Assembly (NCBI GenBank): GCA_947652735.1 | Contig: CANTEG010000001.1 | Span: 62,001-126,000 of the forward strand | DNA: 64,000 nucleotides | Direction of reading: 5' to 3' | DNA from: an uncultured Lachnospiraceae bacterium | Lineage (GTDB): Bacteria; Bacillota; Clostridia; Lachnospirales; Lachnospiraceae | In this document: positions 46,970 to 53,831 of the stretch, one piece after another | How the letters are laid out: each line of letters starts with the position of its first letter | Numbering within the stretch: position 1 is the first letter of the stretch | Program-made: the position numbers and the translations under genes | Notes under the pieces: model-generated | The model's input: only the letters and a program-made list of their open reading frames with translations | Told to the model about the DNA's origin: nothing | The model's database searches: none

Positions 46970-46978
46970 AATATATTT

Positions 46979-48415
46979 TTATATTTGCTCGTAAAGTCTC
47001 TGATATATTTCTGCCGAATTACTCCAGCTATAATTTTGCTGCATTGCCCTTGCCTGCATTTCCTGCCATGCATCCTTGTAATCAAAGAATATTCTCTTTG
47101 AGTAATTGATTGTTGACAGCAGTTCAAAAGCACTGTAATTGGCAAATGAGAAACCTGTTCCCGAACCCTCAAACTCATTGTACGGCTGAACCGTATCCTT
47201 AAGTCCTCCTGTCTCACGCACAATAGGAAGTGTACCATATCTGAGTGCCATAAGCTGCGTCAGTCCGCACGGCTCAAATCTTGATGGGACAAGCATGGCA
47301 TCACAGGCAGCATACATCTTATGTGACAGGTCATCAGAATAATAAATGTTTGCTGAAACCTTTGCAGGATGTATTCCCTGATAGTATCTGAACATATCCT
47401 CATACCGTCTGTCACCGGTTCCAAGTACCACAAACTGGGTTCCGTCGGTACAAATGTCATTCATAATACGGTCTACGAGATCCAAGCCCTTTTGGTCTGT
47501 CAGTCTTGAGATAATACCTATCATGTATGCATTCCTATCCTCAGGAAGTCCAAGCTGCTTCTGAAGTTGAATCTTATTTTCCACCTTATTTTTTTTGTAA
47601 TTTTTTAATGTGTAGTTCTTGTATATCTTGCTGTCCGTAGCAGGGTTATAATCGTTGTAATCAATACCGTTCACAATACCCCAAAGTGACTGGTTTCTTG
47701 CACTTAAAAGTCCCTCTAAGCCCTCTCCGTACTGGGAGGTCTGAATTTCACCTGCATATGTGTTTGACACTGTTGTAATCTTGTCAGCATATACAAGTCC
47801 ACCCTTTAGCATGCTGGCATCCTTATATATCTCAAGCTTATCAGGGGTAAACACGTAATCAGGAAGCCCCGAATACTCTTTTATGGTCTTTATATCCCAT
47901 CTTCCCTGAAATTGAAGATTGTGTATTGTCATAACCGACTTCATGTTACTGTAAAAAGGACTTCCCGCAAATATTGTCTTAAGATAAACAGGAACAAGTC
48001 CTGCCTGCCAGTCATGACAGTGAACGATATCAGGCTGAAAGCCTATGCTAGGAAGTATTGAAAGTGCTGCTTTACAAAAATAACAGAACTTCTCTATGTC
48101 CCATTTTACATCTCCGTATATATTAAATCCGTTAAAGAAATATTCGTTGTCAATGAAGTAAACAGGAACGCCCTCGTATTCAAGATACATGACACCGACA
48201 TACTGTTGTTTCCAACCTATATCCATATGAAAATGAGTAAGATACCTCATCTTATCCTTATACTTTGCAGGCAGACATGTATAATTAGGTATTATGACCC
48301 TTACATCATATTCCTTTTTATCAAATATTCTAGGTAATGTTCCAACAACGTCTGCAAGTCCGCCCGTCTTAATAAATGGCACGCACTCCGACGCAATATA
48401 AGCTATCTTCTTCAT
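46979..48415 (-). CDS. glgA: Glycogen synthase (ADP-glucose type)
   Basis: 478 residues with the GT5 start ASECVPFIKTGGLADVVGTL (ADP-glucose-binding KTGGL), HCHDWQAGLVPVYL, LIGIISRLTDQKG-like core, and PSRFEPCGLTQLMALRYGT. It extends alpha-1,4-glucan with ADP-glucose. The gene is solitary with its own promoter and terminator; glgB, glgC or glgP are not in this window. Suggests glycogen storage in this anaerobe. Confidence 0.95.
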   Translation of the reverse strand: MKKIAYIASECVPFIKTGGLADVVGTLPRIFDKKEYDVRVIIPNYTCLPAKYKDKMRYLTHFHMDIGWKQQYVGVMYLEYEGVPVYFIDNEYFFNGFNIYGDVKWDIEKFCYFCKAALSILPSIGFQPDIVHCHDWQAGLVPVYLKTIFAGSPFYSNMKSVMTIHNLQFQGRWDIKTIKEYSGLPDYVFTPDKLEIYKDASMLKGGLVYADKITTVSNTYAGEIQTSQYGEGLEGLLSARNQSLWGIVNGIDYNDYNPATDSKIYKNYTLKNYKKNKVENKIQLQKQLGLPEDRNAYMIGIISRLTDQKGLDLVDRIMNDICTDGTQFVVLGTGDRRYEDMFRYYQGIHPAKVSANIYYSDDLSHKMYAACDAMLVPSRFEPCGLTQLMALRYGTLPIVRETGGLKDTVQPYNEFEGSGTGFSFANYSAFELLSTINYSKRIFFDYKDAWQEMQARAMQQNYSWSNSAEIYQRLYEQI

Positions 48416-48450
48416 ATGTCTTCCTCCCTCTTAAAACCCCAAGCCTCATA

Positions 48451-48478
48451 ATTATATAGTCACACCTGATGGTGACAA
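48451..48478 (-). promoter_or_regulatory. glgA promoter with an inverted repeat in the spacer
   Basis: Minus-strand TTGTCA (48473-48478), 16 bases, TATAAT (48451-48456). A palindrome-like CACC-TGAT-GGTG (48463-48474, flanked by GTCA.../...TGAC partial arms) lies inside the spacer and the -35 box, a typical operator position. The same 12-mer occurs at 51867-51878. Confidence 0.6.
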
Positions 48479-48524
48479 TTGTCAGTTTATCATAATATTG
48501 TAAATTATTCAATCATTTAACATC

Positions 48525-49751
48525 TTATCTTTTTGATGTTAATTGTTTTATTGTTTTTATGTCGTCTTTTCCAACAGCTTTTCCGCCGTATCTCACCTCT
48601 GAGTAAAGCCTTGTAAGAGCCGACAAATCCTCATTGGTTTTTTCCATAATCTCCTGTTGTATTTCCCCACAGGTCCTACTGTTTTTCAACTTTATATCAT
48701 AGCTGTAACCAAGTATATATTTTTTATACATTTTCCTCAGCTTTTCCTCAGGTGAAAACAGGGTGTTAAATATCCGTTTTATACCAACAGTTTCTGTTAC
48801 TATTTTTTTCTCTGCCTCCGCTTCCTCAACGATATCAAGAACCCCCTGTTGTTTTACAAGCAGTGCCTTTATTATTCTGATTACCAATCTGACTGCAATG
48901 TACACCAGAACTGCCAGAAGCACATATTTTAATAAAACAATTATACTTTCCCCTGCTGCAAAATTACTTTCACTGGTTTTGTTCACTGCGGTATACGACT
49001 CACCAGAGCTTACCGCTGTGTCACCACTGAACAGTTTCATAATAAGGTTTATAACAAATGCAAATCCTGAAAAAATCACTTTTACAACTGTGACAACTGC
49101 GTTTTTTATCATAGCTAAAACAGCCGTAAAATCAATGGAATTTCCCAATATGACGGCGACCAGTAACACAGCTATAACCACAACTACAAACATGGAATTT
49201 GTCTTAATTATGTTTTTCATCGGAAGTCCCGATACATTTTTAGTGGCATTTACATATTTAATAAGTCCGTCCAAGTATACATTCAGCAGATAGATGGCAA
49301 CACATATAAGCGGTATATGATATGCTGCACTTTTAAGCATGTCATTTTTCACATAATACCCAAATGCGAAAAAAATCAGTGACATTAAAAATACAGGCCA
49401 CGGCATATCATCAACAGGCTTCAATATCCTTCCCATCTTTATATACATCCATGTATCAGTAAAAAGGTAAAATCCTATCATAACCATAACGATAAAAACT
49501 GCAGTTTCCATACCGTAGAAATATATACCGGCTAACGATATCACATGGAAAATAAGTGCCAACAGCAAATTAGGAGCTACATCCCTTGCTATATATGAAA
49601 TAACATACATGATAACGATTTCCACAAAATAATCATACCTGACAGGAACATGAATCATAACCACACATGTAAACAACATGAACAGGCATGTAAACAGACA
49701 TTGATACGTAAAATTCAGCACCTTACGGAGCCTGTATATGTTATGTATCAT
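48525..49751 (-). CDS. Membrane protein with C-terminal DUF4129-like domain
   Basis: 408 residues: eight or more hydrophobic segments, then a cytoplasmic tail (about 310-408) with EEKLRKMYKKYILGYSYDIK, KLKNSRTCGEIQQEI and ALTRLYSEVRYGGKAV, which resemble DUF4129. In other bacteria DUF4129 is fused to transglutaminase-like domains in MoxR/DUF58 clusters; the transglutaminase is absent here. It overlaps the DUF58 gene by 11 bases and thus belongs to that operon. Function unknown. Confidence 0.65.
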   Translation of the reverse strand: MIHNIYRLRKVLNFTYQCLFTCLFMLFTCVVMIHVPVRYDYFVEIVIMYVISYIARDVAPNLLLALIFHVISLAGIYFYGMETAVFIVMVMIGFYLFTDTWMYIKMGRILKPVDDMPWPVFLMSLIFFAFGYYVKNDMLKSAAYHIPLICVAIYLLNVYLDGLIKYVNATKNVSGLPMKNIIKTNSMFVVVVIAVLLVAVILGNSIDFTAVLAMIKNAVVTVVKVIFSGFAFVINLIMKLFSGDTAVSSGESYTAVNKTSESNFAAGESIIVLLKYVLLAVLVYIAVRLVIRIIKALLVKQQGVLDIVEEAEAEKKIVTETVGIKRIFNTLFSPEEKLRKMYKKYILGYSYDIKLKNSRTCGEIQQEIMEKTNEDLSALTRLYSEVRYGGKAVGKDDIKTIKQLTSKR

Positions 49752-50862
49752 TTAACACTACCTCCCTTGCATATATATAAGGACGGCTTACACAAAGTCC
49801 ATATTGGTCATAATACGGCACAATCATATAAGCAGGAATGCCCTTTCCCTGCATGTAGTCCATTCTGTCCACAAGGTCGGATTTACAATAAGCTGAAATG
49901 ATAATGTAAGCTGTATGTCCGTCATCATTCTCAAATTCTCCGTCAAGCATTTTTAAAAATTCAGATGCTTCACCTTGACCGTTAATGCATGCAAGATATT
50001 TATCAATCGTAATCATATGGTTTTTGGAAGCACCATATTCTATTTTTCCAATGGGGTTTCCACTTCCATCCTCACCGTTTGACGCAAGCATAACTGACAT
50101 GCCTTTTCCAAGCATTTCGTATGCAAGGCTGCTTGTAAGCTCTATGCAAAGTTCCCTTATATAGTCTGACTTAACCATTATGTTGGTATCAAGATTTAAA
50201 AGCAGCTTAAGCTTTTGTTCCGATGTCTGGTTATACAAATTCACCATCAGCTCGCCTGTCTTCGCTGATGCTTTCCAATTTATACGATTCATTCCGTCCT
50301 GTGTGCTGTATTCCCTTATCCCCCGAAATGTGTATGGGTCCTCAATTAGTCGGTGCCTTACCTCAATGTCACCCAGTATTTCATTTACCATATTGACAAA
50401 AGGAACATCCTTGTGTTTTCTTGGAAATACATAGATTGATGTACCTGTATGCAATGTTTTTGCATATGTTTGTGTCATAAAAAAATTTTTTGCAATAATG
50501 TTTATCCCCGATATTTCATAGTATCCTCTTTTTTTTGCTGAAAATTCAAGTACTCTTGTAATTTTCTGCCCTCCCATAACTGAAAACGCATCGTTTCTGT
50601 AATACAAATCCGTGACAGACGAATTGATGGTATCATCAAAAATAAAATATCTGGGTGCGGAAAATTTCACATGCAAAACAGGAAGCGGAAGCTTCTTCGC
50701 ATTATTTACCACAAGCGTAAGTGTTGCTCTTTCTCCCACCTCCATATATGTCTCATCAAAATTGGCACTTATCTTAAGTCCTTTATCCCACGTTTTCCGA
50801 TAAAGCCTGTTTTGAAGGGAATATATAATTACTGCTATTGTAAGGGCAATTATAATCTGCAT
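49741..50862 (-). CDS. DUF58 domain protein (MoxR partner)
   Basis: 373 residues. A short N-terminal membrane region, a long extracytoplasmic-like or periplasmic-like beta domain, and the DUF58 core with TFRGIREYSTQDGMNRINWKASAKTG-type motif (shown here as GIREYSTQDGMNRINWKAS) followed by a vWA-like fold with LLLNLDTNIM. DUF58 proteins are the usual partners of MoxR ATPases. The gene starts directly after the MoxR stop. Confidence 0.85.
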   Translation of the reverse strand: MQIIIALTIAVIIYSLQNRLYRKTWDKGLKISANFDETYMEVGERATLTLVVNNAKKLPLPVLHVKFSAPRYFIFDDTINSSVTDLYYRNDAFSVMGGQKITRVLEFSAKKRGYYEISGINIIAKNFFMTQTYAKTLHTGTSIYVFPRKHKDVPFVNMVNEILGDIEVRHRLIEDPYTFRGIREYSTQDGMNRINWKASAKTGELMVNLYNQTSEQKLKLLLNLDTNIMVKSDYIRELCIELTSSLAYEMLGKGMSVMLASNGEDGSGNPIGKIEYGASKNHMITIDKYLACINGQGEASEFLKMLDGEFENDDGHTAYIIISAYCKSDLVDRMDYMQGKGIPAYMIVPYYDQYGLCVSRPYIYAREVVLNDT

Positions 50863-51822
50863 TTATATCTCCCAATTTTCAACCGGAACATCAATTTCGT
50901 CTATTAGCTTTTTCAAACTGTCACCAGCTTTTGATGACATGCCATACCCGCCTAATGACACCGCCCTGTGTCTTAAAACATATGGTGCCACCTTTTTTAC
51001 CGTATCAGGGTCCACATATTGTTTTCCCATAATTGCACTGTAGGCTTGCGCACATCTTACAAGTGCAAGGGTGCCTCTTGTACTCACTCCCCCTGACAGC
51101 TTATCCGTTGTCCTTGCTGCCATGATAATATCAACAATATATTCCCTGACACACGCATGTACAAATATCTTTCTGACTGCCTCTTTCATTTCCCGAAGTT
51201 CATCAATGGTGCAGACTGCTTCTATCTTTTCAAATGGGTTTTCTTCTATATATCTGTCTATAATGCTGATTTCTTCTTCCTTTTCGGTCACTCCCATTGA
51301 AAGCTTCATTATGAATCTATCCAGTGATGCTTCCGGAAGCGGATACGTTCCCGTTGTCTCTAACGGATTTTCTGTTGCGATTACAACAAACGGATTATCA
51401 AGGGGCATTGTCTTACCATCAATTGTCACCTGCTTTTCCTCCATTGCTTCAAGCAGACCCGACTGTGTTCTCGGCGTTGCCCTGTTTATTTCATCAGCCA
51501 GCAAAATATTGGTGAAAACAGGTCCCTTTACAAGCGTAAAGGATGCCTGCTTTGGATTGAACACATTAAGACCTGTTATGTCTGACGGCATAAGATCAGG
51601 CGTAAACTGGACACGCTTGAAATTACAGTCTATACTTTTTGCAACTGCCTTTGCAAGCATAGTCTTTCCCGTACCTGGATTATCCTCAATGAGAATATGC
51701 CCGTCTGAAAGTATACCTGCCAGTATCAGTCTTATTACCTCATCCTTTCCAACTATAACCTTTGATACATTCTCTATTATTTTGTCTGATATTTGTTTTA
51801 TATTCAACTGTTCATTCTTCAT
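50863..51822 (-). CDS. MoxR-family AAA+ ATPase
   Basis: 319 residues from the ATG at 51822, preceded by a perfect AGGAGG. Walker A VLIEDNPGTGKTMLAKA-like segment, LLADEINRATPRTQSGLLEA (Walker B), MEEKQVTIDG and FVVIATENPLETTGTYPLPE with LDRFIMKLSMGV (sensor). MoxR ATPases act as chaperones that remodel or activate vWA/DUF58 partners, encoded immediately downstream. An upstream in-frame region has no good start. Confidence 0.92.
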   Translation of the reverse strand: MKNEQLNIKQISDKIIENVSKVIVGKDEVIRLILAGILSDGHILIEDNPGTGKTMLAKAVAKSIDCNFKRVQFTPDLMPSDITGLNVFNPKQASFTLVKGPVFTNILLADEINRATPRTQSGLLEAMEEKQVTIDGKTMPLDNPFVVIATENPLETTGTYPLPEASLDRFIMKLSMGVTEKEEEISIIDRYIEENPFEKIEAVCTIDELREMKEAVRKIFVHACVREYIVDIIMAARTTDKLSGGVSTRGTLALVRCAQAYSAIMGKQYVDPDTVKKVAPYVLRHRAVSLGGYGMSSKAGDSLKKLIDEIDVPVENWEI

Positions 51823-51842
51823 ATGTATCCTCCTACCTGTCA

Positions 51843-51872
51843 TCATCCGAAGGTTGATGACCTGCGCACCAT
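51843..51872 (-). CDS. Possible nine-codon leader ORF upstream of moxR
   Basis: AAGGAGG six bases ahead of an ATG at 51872 starts the short frame MVRRSSTFG, stopping 20 bases before the moxR start. It overlaps two small hairpins: GTCATCA/TGATGAC at 51839-51861, and a GCACC/GGTGC pair near 51866-51879. It may be a leader peptide or a chance start; there is no direct support. Confidence 0.25.
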   Translation of the reverse strand: MVRRSSTFG

Positions 51873-51886
51873 CAGGTGCCTCCTTA

Positions 51887-52333
51887 TTACCAATCCCTGC
51901 TATCCCATACAATCGTAAATGGACCATCATTTTGTAAGCCAACTTCCATGTCCGCACCAAATTCCCCGCATGCCACGCTTCCGTATTTTTCCTTCACCTT
52001 ATCTTTAAAATATTCGTATAACTCTTCTGCAAGGGCAGGTTCCCCCGCATACACAAAGCTCGGTCTGTTACCCTTTTTGCAGTCGGCATAAAGGGTAAAC
52101 TGTGAAACAACCATAATTTCGCCCTGAATATCCGATACACTCAAATTAGTTTTTCCGTCCGCGTCAGCAAATATTCTAAGCTTTAACAGCTTGTCCACGT
52201 ATTTATCAACCATTTCCCTCGTGTCACCCTTGCCCACACCAAGAAGCACCAAAAGGCCCTGACCGATATGTCCGACTTGATTGCCGTCTACCTTAACCTC
52301 TGCCTGTTTTACTCTTTGAATTACAAGTTTCAT
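51887..52333 (-). CDS. dtd: D-aminoacyl-tRNA deacylase
   Basis: 148 residues with [47 protein letters not shown] (catalytic SQFTLY-type motif) and [16 protein letters not shown] (cross-Gly region NxGPVT varies to NDGPFT). Removes D-amino acids from tRNA. Upstream of the MoxR operon, with a 65-base gap. Confidence 0.93.
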   Translation of the reverse strand: MKLVIQRVKQAEVKVDGNQVGHIGQGLLVLLGVGKGDTREMVDKYVDKLLKLRIFADADGKTNLSVSDIQGEIMVVSQFTLYADCKKGNRPSFVYAGEPALAEELYEYFKDKVKEKYGSVACGEFGADMEVGLQNDGPFTIVWDSRDW

Positions 52334-52424
52334 TTTCTTCTCCTTTTCATATGCTGCATAGATAATTCCACAAAATAGTTTTTATGTCTGATATTATTTC
52401 CCTTAAACGTCCATAATCCAAAAT

Positions 52425-52802
52425 TTATTTTCGTATTCCGTCATCAGTAAACGTTCTTTTTAAGGCTCTTTCTGTCGGAAAAATAGCTATTATTAAAATT
52501 ACACTCTGTATTGTACAAAGAATTGCACCAACTGTTCCAACTATATTTTTTGAACAATAATAAAAAGGAACATGTATTACCAGCGATGGTATAAACATAC
52601 TCCAACCTATTTTCCACCACAAGCGTCCACAATAATTCTGTGCAAACTTCCATGTATCTATATTTTTCATGGAACGTGTTGTCCTATAACCAACCATTCC
52701 ATTGATTGTTTTGGGAGGGTGTCTCCACATCATATTGCCTGCAACAATCATAGTGATTGGAATCAGCAAATCACAAACAAGCATAAACCACCAAAACCAC
52801 AT
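52425..52802 (-). CDS. SdpI family membrane protein
   Basis: 125 residues with four hydrophobic segments and the motif NGMVGYRTTRSMKNIDTWKF, which matches the C-terminal SdpI/YfhL-type domain (GxRTxxSMxNxxxW). Bacillus SdpI gives immunity to the SdpC toxin, but small members are widespread and mostly uncharacterised. It borders the decayed region at 52803. No toxin gene is seen nearby. Confidence 0.75.
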   Translation of the reverse strand: MWFWWFMLVCDLLIPITMIVAGNMMWRHPPKTINGMVGYRTTRSMKNIDTWKFAQNYCGRLWWKIGWSMFIPSLVIHVPFYYCSKNIVGTVGAILCTIQSVILIIAIFPTERALKRTFTDDGIRK

Positions 52803-52817
52803 GTCTTTTCCTCCTAA

Positions 52818-53000
52818 TCATAGAAAATGGGATTTGTTTGTTGTATTGAACTCTTTTTGCATAACCTCATATACTAATACAACACCATGTTCAACATTAT
52901 GTTTTTCATGTTTCTTAGTTATATACCCTCTTTTTTCATACATTTGGCTTGCAGGAAGTGAAGCATCTTCACATTTTGCTTCTCTATATTTATATTTACT
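52818..53000 (-). pseudogene. GNAT acetyltransferase C-terminal fragment
   Basis: In one minus-strand frame the sequence reads DASLPASQMYEKRGYITKK and, after HEKHNVEHG, ends VVLVYEVMQK near a TGA at 52818. This is the usual end of a GNAT N-acetyltransferase (PASxxYEKxGY... motif). Upstream of about 53000 the frame is lost and no start or acetyl-CoA-binding motif is present, so only the last part of the gene survives. Confidence 0.65.
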
Positions 53001-53166
53001 GATACTGCTCCTGTTTCAATTAAATTATAATAACCTGAATTATTTCGACGTCATAAACCCAAGAGGCAACCCCCTATCATAGGAACTTTCTGTCAAATAT
53101 TGTAACACTCACATCGACAAATAACAACTTAAGTATATTTTATTTTTAATTCAACTTTTGTTAATT

Positions 53167-53340
53167 TTATGTTTCTTTTTCCAGCAAATGATGATATGTC
53201 ATATCAATACCAATCTTTGTGATAAGTTCATTGATGATACAAGAATTTAATTCCTTCAGGTCACTGTACTGCCAGATTACGCTTATCCACTTTTCTGCAT
53301 TCTGCTCCGTGCTGTCATGCTCTGCTGTACAACGGCAGTT
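53167..53340 (-). pseudogene. Serine-recombinase C-terminal fragment (DUF4368-like)
   Basis: A minus-strand frame, closed by stops on both sides, reads AEHDSTEQNAEKWISVIWQY, then SDLKELNSCIINELITKI. It resembles the C-terminal part of large serine recombinases of the Tn4451/Tn5397 TnpX type. The catalytic and zinc-ribbon parts are absent. It is a relic of an integrative element. Confidence 0.5.
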
Positions 53341-53395
53341 TATTTAACCATCATACAGCAGTCTAATATTCGTCCACATATCTTAATAAGTCTGC

Positions 53396-53643
53396 TTATG
53401 AAACTTCATGTTTTGCAAAAATCCTACGAGAAATAAAAATGCCAATTCCCATAAATATCAATGCAACTGGTACAGCCATTAGTGCGTAAAGTACATTACC
53501 ACTTATTTGTTCTACCGACATGAGGGAAACAAACTGTGCGTGATACAGTGGTAAAAGTGTAATTAAATTCTCATTTATCTACTTTTTGAACTACCTTTTT
53601 GCAAAGCCGGCTTTTCGTCCGATAATTGCCGACTGTTTTTCAT
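53396..53643 (-). pseudogene. Internally deleted membrane-protein gene (possible ABC permease remnant)
   Basis: A strong GGAGGTGG site precedes an ATG at 53643 that starts MKNSRQLSDEKPALQK and stops after 22 codons. A different frame from 53578 to 53396 then reads ENLITLLPLYHAQFVSLM, a hydrophobic helix around VPVALIFMGIGIFISRRIF, and the ending AKHEVS. This looks like the end of a membrane permease joined to its own start by an out-of-frame deletion, but the family is not certain. A 41-residue peptide starting at an ATG at 53521 is possible. Confidence 0.4.
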
Positions 53644-53831
53644 CCTAACACCACCTCCAATGATATAGCGCATATTGGGGGAATTTTCTAATAACCTACA
53701 TATATATTTTTCTTATTTCTTATGATATAATAAATTATTATTCCAATTACGAACAATGAACTACTTACAACAGACAACCCATTATCTCAGAAAATCTTTA
53801 CTGTCTGAGCCAAATGAAAGGAGACCAAAAT

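Larger units (their letters stand above)
52803..53831. other. Decayed accessory region without intact genes
   Basis: This 1.03 kb stretch between the SdpI-family gene and the clostripain gene holds several broken coding fragments, annotated separately, separated by A/T-rich sequence. All recognisable fragments are on the minus strand. No tRNA, att site, terminal repeats or intact transposase was seen. A very short minus-strand frame at 53688-53786 (hydrophobic stretch SLFVIGIIIYYIIRNKK) may be another remnant. Confidence 0.7.

Noticed and set aside
53814-53831. Earlier ATG for the clostripain-type gene
   Set aside because: The AAAGGAG ribosome site lies between this ATG and the one at 53832, so the later ATG is the start.
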